64,000 nt of DNA, taken from the NCBI GenBank assembly GCA_017521025.1, contig JAFXEB010000033.1, positions 1 through 64,000 on the forward strand, written 5' to 3'. The DNA comes from Clostridia bacterium. GTDB lineage: Bacteria; Bacillota; Clostridia; Oscillospirales; CAG-382. The notes beneath the pieces are model-generated. The model searched no databases and was not told where the DNA came from. It saw only the letters and a program-made list of their open reading frames with translations. Made by a program: the position numbers and the translations under genes. Shown here piece by piece: positions 32,445 through 40,837 of the stretch (position 1 is the first letter of the stretch; every line of letters starts with the position of its first letter).

Positions 32445-33263
32445 GTGTCAATGAAGCTTATGTACATAACCAACGACCCAAGAGTAGCGGTAATAGCCGA
32501 AGGCTGTGGCGTTGACCGTATATTTATAGACCTCGAAACGGTAGGTAAGCGTGAAAGACAAGCCCCCAGAAATACAGTAATATCCGACCATAGCATAGAG
32601 GATATAGCCGCAGTAAAGGCGGTGCTTAATAAAGCAGAGCTTCTTGTGAGAGTCAACCCTGTGTATTTCGGCTCCCCTAAGGAGATAGACAGAGTTTGTG
32701 AGGGTGACGCCGATATCATTATGCTCCCCTACTTTAAAACTGTAGAGGAGGTACGCACCTTTATCAAGCTCGTAGGCGGCAGAAAGAGGATATGTCTGCT
32801 GTTTGAAACGCCCGAGGCACTTGAGCTGGCAGATGGCATACTAAGCCTTGGCGGTATTGACGAGGTGTTTATCGGTCTTAATGACCTGCATATAGGATGT
32901 GGTATGCGTTTTATGTTTGAGCCACTGGCAGACGGCACCGTGGAGAAGGCTTGCTGTCTTTTTGCCCGTTACGGTATTCCCTACGGCTTTGGCGGTATAG
33001 CACGCCTCGATTCGGGCGCTCTTAAGGCGAGGCTCATATTGGGAGAGCACTACAGGCTCGGCTCCGGTGCGGTAATACTGTCACGGAGCTTTACAAGCGC
33101 AGCGGACACGAGGGACTACGGCGCTGTCGAGGACAACATACGCACGGGCGTTGCAGAGATAAGAGAGTACGAGAGTATTCTTGAGAGAGCCGACGGAGAG
33201 TTTTTTGAAAACAACAGAAAAGAGCTTGTTCGTTGTGTAAATAGTATAGTAGAGGGACTTTGA
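32445..33263 (+). CDS. HpcH/HpaI (CitE-like) aldolase family protein
   Basis: 272 residues with the HpaI/CitE TIM-barrel pattern: DRIFIDLET near the N-terminus, LLFETPEALE (metal-ligand Glu) and GIDEVFIGLNDLHIGCG, the usual D-L-x-x-x-x-G block. Enzymes of this family condense or cleave pyruvate- or acetyl-CoA-derived units with aldehydes. In a polysaccharide operon it could make or modify a keto-acid sugar or acyl decoration, but this is inference. The start is GTG at 32445, 8 bases after AGGAGG; an ATG at 32451 is the alternative. It begins on the base after the previous stop, so the two are coupled. Confidence 0.78.
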   Translation: MSMKLMYITNDPRVAVIAEGCGVDRIFIDLETVGKRERQAPRNTVISDHSIEDIAAVKAVLNKAELLVRVNPVYFGSPKEIDRVCEGDADIIMLPYFKTVEEVRTFIKLVGGRKRICLLFETPEALELADGILSLGGIDEVFIGLNDLHIGCGMRFMFEPLADGTVEKACCLFARYGIPYGFGGIARLDSGALKARLILGEHYRLGSGAVILSRSFTSAADTRDYGAVEDNIRTGVAEIREYESILERADGEFFENNRKELVRCVNSIVEGL

Positions 33264-33271
33264 CGTAGGAT

Positions 33272-34378
33272 ATGGGGAAGAAATTTCTGTTGATATCGCC
33301 TAAAAACCGCCCTACATATAATTTCAGAGGAGACCTGCTTAAGGCTATTATGGAGCGTGGCTACGAGGTGGTCGCCACGGGGCCCGACAGAGAAAACGCC
33401 GATAGGATAGAGGCTATGGGGGTAAGACACATTGTCGTTCCCCTTTCGAGAAACGGCACCAGCATAAAAAGCGATATAGCCTACTACAGAGCCTTGCTTA
33501 AGGTCATAAAGGATGAAAAGCCCGACGTCACTCTGGGGTACACGGTAAAGCCTTCCATATACGGCGCCATGGCGGCAAGGAAGGCGGGAGTAGGCGGCGT
33601 GTATTCTATGATAACGGGCGCAGGCTACACCTTTACCTCACGGACGGTAAAGGCAAAGCTTTTACATAAGATAGTGACCTTTTTGTATAAGAGAGCTCTT
33701 AAGCTGACAGATGCCGTGTTTTTTCAAAACTCCGATGATATGGCGGAGTTTGTTGAAGGCGGACTTGTAAAGAGCGACAAATGCACCGTGGTAAACGGTA
33801 GCGGCGTTAACATGGAGCACTTTACGCCCAAACCCTACCCCGAGGGGCTTTGTTTCTTTATGCTTGCAAGGGTTATGTACTGCAAAGGTGCTATGGAGTA
33901 TCTCAAGGCTGCCGAGGCTGTAAAGTCGGCATATCCATGGGTGCGCTTTATGCTGCTTGGTGCGGTAGAGCAGATACAGGATTCCCTACCGAAGCACATA
34001 GTAGAAGATTATGTAAACCGAGGCATTGTTGAGTATTTTCCCGAGACCACGGATGTGCGCCCCTATTTTGAGCAGTGCTCGGTATATGTGCTCCCCTCCT
34101 ACAGAGAAGGGACGCCGAGAACGGTGCTTGAGGCTATGAGCATGGGGCGCCCTGTCATAACCAGCGATGCGCCGGGATGCAGGCAGACCGTTGTTGACGG
34201 CGTTAACGGCTATCTTGTACCCGTAAAGGATGCGGAGGCGCTGGCTGCGGCTATGCTGAGGTTTGTGGAGGCGCCCGATACGGTAGTAGGGATGGGCGAG
34301 GAAAGCATAAGACTGTGTCGGGAGCGTTTTGAGGTTGGCAAGGTCAATGCAAAAATGCTTGAGACAATGAAGATTTAA
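33272..34378 (+). CDS. Glycosyltransferase family 4
   Basis: 368 residues with GT-B layout. The N-terminal half has LLISPKNRPTYNFRGDLLKAI and the acceptor-side GYTVKPSIYG...GAGYTFTS block, similar to GT4 enzymes that transfer a second sugar to the lipid-linked primer. The C-terminal half has VYVLPSYREGTPRTVLEAMSMGRPVITSDAPGC, the E-x7-E nucleotide-sugar motif. It is cytoplasmic or peripheral to the membrane. It stands 8 bases after the aldolase gene in one operon. Donor and acceptor cannot be read. Confidence 0.9.
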   Translation: MGKKFLLISPKNRPTYNFRGDLLKAIMERGYEVVATGPDRENADRIEAMGVRHIVVPLSRNGTSIKSDIAYYRALLKVIKDEKPDVTLGYTVKPSIYGAMAARKAGVGGVYSMITGAGYTFTSRTVKAKLLHKIVTFLYKRALKLTDAVFFQNSDDMAEFVEGGLVKSDKCTVVNGSGVNMEHFTPKPYPEGLCFFMLARVMYCKGAMEYLKAAEAVKSAYPWVRFMLLGAVEQIQDSLPKHIVEDYVNRGIVEYFPETTDVRPYFEQCSVYVLPSYREGTPRTVLEAMSMGRPVITSDAPGCRQTVVDGVNGYLVPVKDAEALAAAMLRFVEAPDTVVGMGEESIRLCRERFEVGKVNAKMLETMKI

Positions 34379-34397
34379 TTGCGAAGGAGAAAGGCTT

Positions 34398-35705
34398 ATG
34401 ACTTTGTATGAGAGTTTGGTGCAGAGGAAGGAAAAGCTTTCTGTAATAGGGCTTGGCTACGTTGGTATGCCTATCGCAGTGGCTTTTTCCAAGCATCTTG
34501 ACGTCATAGGCTTTGATATAAACAGTGAGAAGCTTGCACTTTACAGGTCGGGCATAGACCCCACCCGTGAGGTGGGCGACGAAGCTGTTGCTGCCTGCGG
34601 CGTTGATTTTACCGAGGACGAGCGGAGGCTTTACGAGGCAAGGTTTCATATCGTGGCAGTGCCTACCCCTATCAACGCAGACAAGACTCCTGATCTGGGA
34701 CCCGTTATAGGGGCTACACGTCTGTTGGGGCGCAACCTTGCAAAGGGCTCGGTGGTAGTATATGAATCTACGGTCTACCCCGGCGTCACGGAGGAAATAT
34801 GCTTGCCCATACTTGAGGAGACGAGCGGACTTGTGCACGGCGTTGACTTTTTCGTAGGCTACTCGCCCGAGCGCATCAACCCCGGCGACAGGGAGCACAG
34901 ACTTGACACCATAGTGAAGATAGTGTCCGCAGACTTACCTTGTACTCTTGAGACGGTAGCAGGGGTCTATTCCCTTGTGGCTAAAGCAGGGGTGTACAAA
35001 GCCGAAAGCATCAAGGTGGCAGAAGCGGCAAAGGTTATCGAAAACAGCCAGAGAGATATAAATATCGCCTTTATGAACGAGCTTTCTATGATATTTGAGC
35101 GACTTGGGATAGATACCAAGGCGGTTCTGAAGGCGGCAGGCACTAAGTGGAACTTTTTGAATTTTAAGCCCGGTCTTGTGGGCGGTCACTGCATAGGAGT
35201 AGACCCTTATTATCTTACATACAAGGCAGAGCAGACGGGGTATCATAGCCGCATTATACTTGCAGGGCGGCAGATAAACGACGGGATGGGAGCGTATATC
35301 GCCTCTATGCTTGTGAAAAAGCTGATCGCCGCAGATCTGCCCGTTAAAGGCGCCCGTGTGGCGATCCTCGGACTGACATTTAAGGAAAATTGCCCCGACA
35401 CACGAAACACACGGGTGGTAGACATTATAAAGGAGCTTGGCGAGTACGGGGTCACGCCTATGGTTTTCGACCCTGTGGCAGACCGAGACGAGGCTTTCAG
35501 GGAATACGGTATCACGCTGTGTTCTGAGGAGGAGCTTAAGGGGCTTGACGCAGTGATTATTGCCGTGGCACACAGCGAGTTTCAGCGTTTGGGTGCCGAA
35601 AGACTTGCCGCTATGTACAGAGGCGGCAATGTGCTGTTTGACGTCAAGGGGACCCTTGACAGGGATGAATGTGAAAAAGCGGGGCTTTTGTATTGGAGAC
35701 TTTAG
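34398..35705 (+). CDS. UDP-N-acetylhexosamine 6-dehydrogenase (TviB/WbpA-like)
   Basis: 435 residues. NAD-dependent oxidation of a UDP-N-acetylhexosamine at C6 to the uronic acid. N-terminal Rossmann motif GLGYVGMPIA, then the central YSPERINPGD and the VIENSQRDINIAFMNE block. The catalytic Cys lies in GGHCIGVDPYYL, which with the PxFLxFxPG-like LNFKPGLVGGH is typical of the WbpA/TviB branch rather than UDP-glucose dehydrogenase. The C-terminal NAD-binding domain has LGLTFKENCPDTRNTRVVDI. The next gene is a TviC-like epimerase, so the pair should make UDP-GlcNAcA and/or UDP-GalNAcA. The end overlaps that gene by 13 bases. Confidence 0.92.
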   Translation: MTLYESLVQRKEKLSVIGLGYVGMPIAVAFSKHLDVIGFDINSEKLALYRSGIDPTREVGDEAVAACGVDFTEDERRLYEARFHIVAVPTPINADKTPDLGPVIGATRLLGRNLAKGSVVVYESTVYPGVTEEICLPILEETSGLVHGVDFFVGYSPERINPGDREHRLDTIVKIVSADLPCTLETVAGVYSLVAKAGVYKAESIKVAEAAKVIENSQRDINIAFMNELSMIFERLGIDTKAVLKAAGTKWNFLNFKPGLVGGHCIGVDPYYLTYKAEQTGYHSRIILAGRQINDGMGAYIASMLVKKLIAADLPVKGARVAILGLTFKENCPDTRNTRVVDIIKELGEYGVTPMVFDPVADRDEAFREYGITLCSEEELKGLDAVIIAVAHSEFQRLGAERLAAMYRGGNVLFDVKGTLDRDECEKAGLLYWRL

Positions 35706-36670
35706 AGGTTTTGAATTTTTCTGAGGACAGCTTATTTCTTGTAACGGGCGGAGCAGGCTTTATAGGCAGTAATCTGTGCGAGGCTATACTTGATATGGGG
35801 CTTCGTGTCAGGTGCCTTGATAATCTTTCCACGGGAAAGATAGAGAACGTGGAAATGTTTGCCCACAGAAATGGCTATGAATTTACAGAGGGTGATGTGC
35901 GTGACCTTGACACCTGCCTGAAGGCGGCAGAGGATGCGGATTACGTACTGCATCAGGCAGCATGGGGCAGTGTGCCGAGAAGCATTGCTATGCCACTTTT
36001 GTACGAGGAGATAAACATAAAGGGCACTCTTAATATGCTTGAGGCATCAAGACAAAAGGGTGTAAAGACCTTTGTTTACGCATCCAGCTCATCGGTTTAC
36101 GGTGACTCCCCCACCCTACCCAAGACAGAAGGCAACGAGGGAAAGCTGCTATCGCCCTATGCTCTGACAAAGCGGGTCGACGAGGAGTACGCAAGGCTGT
36201 ATTCGTCTTTATACGGCCTTAAGACCGTGGGACTCAGGTATTTTAACGTGTTTGGTAAAAGGCAGAACCCTGACGGCGCATATGCGGCGGTCATACCGAG
36301 GTTTATCAAGCAGCTTATGTGCGGCGAGACGCCGCTTATAAACGGCGACGGTAGGCAGTCACGGGATTTTACCTATGTCAAGAACGTAGTGCAGGCGAAC
36401 CTGTTGGCCGCCCTTGCACCGGACGAGGCCAGCGGCGAGGCGTTTAATATCGCCTGTGGCGGCAGAGAGTACCTTATCGACGTTTACTACAGCATCGCAA
36501 AAGCCTTGGGCGTGGAGAGAGAGCCTGAGTTCGGGCCCGACCGTGCGGGGGACATAAAGCATTCCAACGCCGACATAGGAAAGGCGGCAAGACTGCTTGG
36601 CTACGCACCGGAATATGATTTTGAACGTGGTCTTATAGAGGCTATCCAGTGGTATAAGGAGAATTTGTAA
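35693..36670 (+). CDS. NAD-dependent nucleotide-sugar epimerase (TviC/WbpP-like)
   Basis: 325 residues, extended short-chain dehydrogenase. NAD motif TGGAGFIGSN near residues 18-27, then the catalytic triad: a Ser in ASSSSVYGD and the Tyr-x3-Lys in YALTKRVDE. It probably equilibrates UDP-GlcNAc(A) and UDP-GalNAc(A), matching the dehydrogenase before it. The start is uncertain: no ATG precedes the conserved VTGGAGF. A TTG at 35693 (used here) is about 8 bases after GGGG; another TTG lies at 35711. Overlap with the previous gene suggests translational coupling. Confidence 0.9.
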   Translation: METLEVLNFSEDSLFLVTGGAGFIGSNLCEAILDMGLRVRCLDNLSTGKIENVEMFAHRNGYEFTEGDVRDLDTCLKAAEDADYVLHQAAWGSVPRSIAMPLLYEEINIKGTLNMLEASRQKGVKTFVYASSSSVYGDSPTLPKTEGNEGKLLSPYALTKRVDEEYARLYSSLYGLKTVGLRYFNVFGKRQNPDGAYAAVIPRFIKQLMCGETPLINGDGRQSRDFTYVKNVVQANLLAALAPDEASGEAFNIACGGREYLIDVYYSIAKALGVEREPEFGPDRAGDIKHSNADIGKAARLLGYAPEYDFERGLIEAIQWYKENL

Positions 36671-36673
36671 GGG

Positions 36674-38044
36674 ATGGGAAAGCTGCAAAGGCTATATGAC
36701 CGTATGCCCATATTTGTGCAGAATCTGATGGTAAGCCTTTCAGGCTACAGCAAAAGCCGTAACAGATACGGGAAGGCGTACCGTGAGAGACGCCGTTTTC
36801 TTACGGAGTTTGACAGCAAAAGCATTGAGGAAAAGCTGGCGTACAGAGACAAGGCTCTTGTAGACTTTGTCAGATACGCCGTGGAAAACAGCGCCTTTTA
36901 CAAGGAGCTTTACAAGGACGTGGACCTTGACGGCTTTACAGGAGTGAAGGACTTAATAAAGCTACCTACTGTGGATAAGGAGCTGCTCAGAGCAAATATT
37001 GGAGCGGTCTATACACTGCCACGAAGGAGAGCAGTGGAGAGTCATACAGGGGGCACCACAGGAAAATCCCTTACGGTGCGTGGACTGCGTGACGATATGA
37101 TGTACCGAATGGCGACCCTTGACCACTTCAAGTCAAGAGTCGGATTTGAAAACAGACGGATGCGGCGTGCCACCTTCAACGGCAAGCACATCGTACCGCC
37201 CCACCAGAGTAAAAAGATATTTTGGCGGTACAACCGTGCCTGCAGGCAGATGATATTTTCATCATTCCATATAACGGAGGAGAATCTCGGTGCATACGTG
37301 GAGGGGCTTAACAGCTTTAAGCCGCAAGCTATAGACGGCTTCTTTACCTCTATGTGCGACGTGGCAAGCTATATGGAGCGCAAGGGCATCAAGCCCAGCT
37401 TCACGCCTGTGGCTATCTTTCCCACCTCTGAGACGGTGACGGATAGCGGAAGAGCGTTGCTTGAGCGTGTATTTGGTTGCAGAGTATATGACCAGTATGC
37501 CTCCAGCGAGGGGGCACCTTTTATTACGGAATGCGCCGAGGGGCGATTGCATATGGAGCTTTCGACAGGTGTTTTTGAGCACATTGAGGAAGGCAGTGAT
37601 GAGGTTTTGGTCACCTCTTTTCTTACAAGGGGGACACCGCTTATACGCTATAGGATAGGCGACCGTGTTGAATTCGACAATAGCTGTACTCCCTGCGCCT
37701 GCGGCAGGCACGACCTTTACGTTAAGGGCATACAGGGTAGACGGCTGGACTTTTTGTATACGGCAGAGGGTGCCAAGATCAACGCAGGCAACGTAGCAAA
37801 TCTTTTCAAGAACCTGCCCAACGTGGTGATACGCTCCCAGGCGATACAGGAGCGACTGGGGTTTATAACCGTATTGCTTGAGGTGGATAAGGCACTTTAC
37901 AAGGACGAGTACGATGACGTGATACGGGACGAGTTTTTGCACAAGTTCGGAGCGAGCACAGAGATACAGATACGGCATGTGGAGTCTATTGAAAGAGAGA
38001 GGAGCGGCAAATTCCGCTTTATCGTAAACAAGGTGGAGCTTTAG
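36674..38044 (+). CDS. CapK-like adenylate-forming enzyme (phenylacetate-CoA ligase family)
   Basis: 456 residues, PaaK/CapK-like. Adenylate-forming core: SHTGGTTGKSLTVRG (ATP loop), the YASSEGAPFITEC block and the YRIGDRVEF motif. CapK-type members sit in capsule clusters and are thought to activate an acyl or amino group for transfer to the polysaccharide; the acid is not known. No carrier or acyltransferase is recognised next to it. It starts 3 bases after the epimerase stop. Residues 1-30 differ from metabolic phenylacetate ligases, and the context argues against a catabolic role. Confidence 0.83.
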   Translation: MGKLQRLYDRMPIFVQNLMVSLSGYSKSRNRYGKAYRERRRFLTEFDSKSIEEKLAYRDKALVDFVRYAVENSAFYKELYKDVDLDGFTGVKDLIKLPTVDKELLRANIGAVYTLPRRRAVESHTGGTTGKSLTVRGLRDDMMYRMATLDHFKSRVGFENRRMRRATFNGKHIVPPHQSKKIFWRYNRACRQMIFSSFHITEENLGAYVEGLNSFKPQAIDGFFTSMCDVASYMERKGIKPSFTPVAIFPTSETVTDSGRALLERVFGCRVYDQYASSEGAPFITECAEGRLHMELSTGVFEHIEEGSDEVLVTSFLTRGTPLIRYRIGDRVEFDNSCTPCACGRHDLYVKGIQGRRLDFLYTAEGAKINAGNVANLFKNLPNVVIRSQAIQERLGFITVLLEVDKALYKDEYDDVIRDEFLHKFGASTEIQIRHVESIERERSGKFRFIVNKVEL

Positions 38045-38100
38045 AGCTTTGAATTAAAAAAGGGGGGCTTTGTACGGAGAAAAAAGAAGTAACGCTGACG

Positions 38101-38970
38101 GTGTTTACACCCAGCTATAACAGAGCCTATACCCTGCCCCGATGCTATGAGAGCATGAAGGCACAGCCCTGCAAGGATTTTTTGTGGCTTATTATCGACG
38201 ATGGCTCTACCGACGGCACCGCTGAGCTTGTAAAAAGCTGGCAGGCGGAAGATAACGGTTTTGAGATACAGTATATCTACAAGCCTAACGGGGGTATGCA
38301 CACTGCTCACAACACCGCCTACGAGAACATACATACAAGGCTTAATATGTGTATAGACTCGGACGATGCCTTGGCTGAGGATGCCGTGGGCAAGATAATA
38401 CGGTTTTGGGAAAGGCACGGCAGTGATAAGTACGCAGGTATACTTGCCCTTGACTGTGACCTTGAGGGCAATATCCTCGGCAAGGGGTTTCCCGAGGGGC
38501 TTACGGAGACCACCTACAACGATTATTACAGGAACGGCGGTAAGGGCGACAAAAAGCTTGTTTACCGCACGGAGGTAATAACCAAATACCCTCCCTACCC
38601 CGTTTTTGAGGGCGAAAAGTTTATATCACTTGGCTATAAGGTAGGTCTTTGCGATGACGACTACAAGCTTTTAGTGATGGATGATGTGCTGTGCGTTGTG
38701 GAGTACCAGCCTGACGGCTCTACTATGAATATGCTACGTCAGTACAGAAACAACCCAAAAGGCTGGGCGCTGATGCGGAGGTTTCATATGGTACGCACGA
38801 GGTCCGCAAAGCGTATGTTTGAGCTGAACGTCCACTACGTTTCGAGCAGCATCTTCTGCCGCAACGGGCGTTTTCTTAAGGAGTCGCCTAAAAAACTGTG
38901 GACAGTAGTCGCATGTCCCTTTGGACTTGCTTTGAATCTATATATCAGATTTAAAACACGTAAGAAATAA
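38101..38970 (+). CDS. Glycosyltransferase family 2 (start uncertain)
   Basis: At least 289 residues of GT-A type: VFTPSYNRAYTLPRC, IIDDGSTDGTAEL (Asp for nucleotide binding) and CIDSDDALAE (DxD-like metal site). The listed start is a GTG at 38101, but it cuts into the first beta-strand. The in-frame codons before it (EKKEVTLT) continue the strand as in the sister gene at 44032 (RLLTIFTPSYN), yet no ATG, GTG or TTG begins them. Removing one base from the six-A run near 38080-38085 would join a TTG at 38070 to this frame. So the true start is either a rare codon or obscured by a one-base shift. Donor unknown. Confidence 0.85.
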   Translation: MFTPSYNRAYTLPRCYESMKAQPCKDFLWLIIDDGSTDGTAELVKSWQAEDNGFEIQYIYKPNGGMHTAHNTAYENIHTRLNMCIDSDDALAEDAVGKIIRFWERHGSDKYAGILALDCDLEGNILGKGFPEGLTETTYNDYYRNGGKGDKKLVYRTEVITKYPPYPVFEGEKFISLGYKVGLCDDDYKLLVMDDVLCVVEYQPDGSTMNMLRQYRNNPKGWALMRRFHMVRTRSAKRMFELNVHYVSSSIFCRNGRFLKESPKKLWTVVACPFGLALNLYIRFKTRKK

Positions 38971-38989
38971 GTGTTTTTCGGAGCTTTTG

Positions 38990-40099
38990 ATGGCAGTATA
39001 TATTTTTATGATAATCTGGGTGGCTGTTGTCGGCTTTATGAGCAAGGGCACCGAGGTTACCGAGATAATTGACGGCAGAGAAGAAAAGCGTTGCAGCTAC
39101 ACCTATTCAATACTTATTTTCTCGGTCATTATACTTTTCACGGGGCTGAGAAGCTCGGTGGGCGATACGCTTACTTATATAAAGAATTTCAACAATCTGG
39201 ACGTTGAGGCTACATCGCTCTCCGAATTGTTCTGGGAGAGCAACGGTTATCAGCTTTACTACATCTACAGCTATCTTATAAAGCGTTTTGTTTCGGACAG
39301 CGCCACCGTTTTCCTTTTCGGCATCGCTTTGATATCCGGCATATTCTCTATGATGGGCTTCAGACGCAGCTCGCCCGACTATGGCTTTTCGGTTCTACTG
39401 TTTATGCTGTCGGGCAGGTTTGTGTGGATGATGAACGGCATAAAGCAGTTTGCCGCCGCCGCACTTATGTTTATGGCGATGAAGTATATCACCGATAAGA
39501 AGAACGGATACTTATATTTTGCGCTTTTGCTTGTAGCCTACCTTATACATCCCTCTGCTATACTGCTGCTTCCCGCATATTTCGTGGTGAAGGGCAAGCC
39601 TTGGAGTGCAAAGATATTACTTACGGTAGGACTTTCACTGCTTGCCATAAGCTTTGTGGGCGAGTTTACCGACCTTTTGAATTTTCTTACCGAGGACACG
39701 GTTTTTGACAGCACTCTTGACAGATTTGCTGATGACGGCGGCTCTAATATTATGAGGTTTTTTGTTTCGTTAGCACCGCCCCTCCTTGCGTTTCTCAAGC
39801 GCAAGGAGGTGGAGAGGATCGCCACGCCATCGGTAAACGTGATGATAAATATGTCCGTTATAGCCGCCTGCTGTTATCTTATTGCGACCTTTACAAGCGG
39901 TATCCTATTCGGACGTTTGCCTATATACTTCGAGCTTTCGGGCTTTTGTCTTATACCTTGGTTGCTTGACAACGTATATGATATGAAGGACCGCAAGATA
40001 CTGAAGGTTCTTTGTGTGGCGCTTTACTGCGTGTTCTTTTATTTTCAGGTATGGGGACTTGAGTATACAAGTAGGGTGCTTGATATTACCTTATACTGA
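38990..40099 (+). CDS. EpsG-family membrane protein (Wzy-like polymerase)
   Basis: 369 residues, hydrophobic throughout with about 9-10 membrane segments. It resembles the EpsG family, polymerases of exopolysaccharide repeat units. The typical region RSSVGDTLTYIKNF (compare R..vG.D...Y) lies near residues 50-65, and MNGIKQFAAAALMFMA (R/K-Q in a helix) near 147-163. Usually such a protein works with a Wzx flippase, but none is present nearby and the only export system is the Wzm/Wzt pair on the opposite operon. The ATG at 38990 follows CGGAG by 6 bases. Confidence 0.8.
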   Translation: MAVYIFMIIWVAVVGFMSKGTEVTEIIDGREEKRCSYTYSILIFSVIILFTGLRSSVGDTLTYIKNFNNLDVEATSLSELFWESNGYQLYYIYSYLIKRFVSDSATVFLFGIALISGIFSMMGFRRSSPDYGFSVLLFMLSGRFVWMMNGIKQFAAAALMFMAMKYITDKKNGYLYFALLLVAYLIHPSAILLLPAYFVVKGKPWSAKILLTVGLSLLAISFVGEFTDLLNFLTEDTVFDSTLDRFADDGGSNIMRFFVSLAPPLLAFLKRKEVERIATPSVNVMINMSVIAACCYLIATFTSGILFGRLPIYFELSGFCLIPWLLDNVYDMKDRKILKVLCVALYCVFFYFQVWGLEYTSRVLDITLY

Positions 40100-40114
40100 G
40101 CTTTTGAGGTGTTT

Positions 40115-40837
40115 ATGGTAAAGAAGATACACTACTGCTGGTTTGGCGGCGGTGAAAAGAGCGGTCTTGTGGAAAAGTGCATAGAAAGCTGGCGCAGGCT
40201 TATGCCCGATTTTGAGATAATTGAGTGGAACGAGAGCAATTTTGATGTTAGGCGCAACCTTTACACCTCTGATGCCTATGATGCAAAAAAGTACGCCTAC
40301 GTGTCGGACGTTGCCAGATTCAAGGTGCTTTACGAGGAGGGCGGTCTGTATTTTGACACGGACGTAGAGCTGATAAAGCCCCTTGGGGAGCTTCTTGAGG
40401 AGGAGGCTTTTTCTGCCCTTGAGACCGAGAAATATATTGCACCCGGACTTGTTTTCTGGTGCAGTGAGGCAGGTAACCCTATAGCTAAGGAGGCGCTTGA
40501 CTACTATGACAGCGCAAGGTACCTTGACGAAAACGGTGAGAGGATACCCCTTACCGTGTGCAATATCTTTACGGATATTATGAAACGGCACGGCTTTGAG
40601 GAGGGTAACTGTCTTAAACGGCTGGATGGCTTCACGGTGTACCCTATTGATTATTTCTGTCCCCTTGATGACGCCACGGGCAAGCTCAAGGTAACAAAAA
40701 ACACCTATGCCATACACTGGTACGCTAAAAGCTGGATGTCGAGGCGCAAGGTACTGAGGACTAAGGTTACAAGGATCATACACCGCATTTTCGGCAAGAA
40801 TAGCCTTAAATGGCTCAAGGGGAGGAAGAAGGCTTGA
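40115..40837 (+). CDS. Glycosyltransferase with DXD sugar-binding motif (GT32-like)
   Basis: 240 residues. The opening KKIHYCWFGG and the central block KYAYVSDVARFKVLYEEGGLYFDTDVELIKPL are diagnostic of the Gly_transf_sug/OCH1-like family (GT32), with DTD as the metal and donor site near residues 91-93. HWYAKSW near the end is also typical. It transfers a single sugar (often galactose or mannose) in capsule synthesis. The ATG at 40115 has GAGG 5 bases upstream. The stop overlaps the TTG start of the next gene (TTGA). Confidence 0.88.
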   Translation: MVKKIHYCWFGGGEKSGLVEKCIESWRRLMPDFEIIEWNESNFDVRRNLYTSDAYDAKKYAYVSDVARFKVLYEEGGLYFDTDVELIKPLGELLEEEAFSALETEKYIAPGLVFWCSEAGNPIAKEALDYYDSARYLDENGERIPLTVCNIFTDIMKRHGFEEGNCLKRLDGFTVYPIDYFCPLDDATGKLKVTKNTYAIHWYAKSWMSRRKVLRTKVTRIIHRIFGKNSLKWLKGRKKA

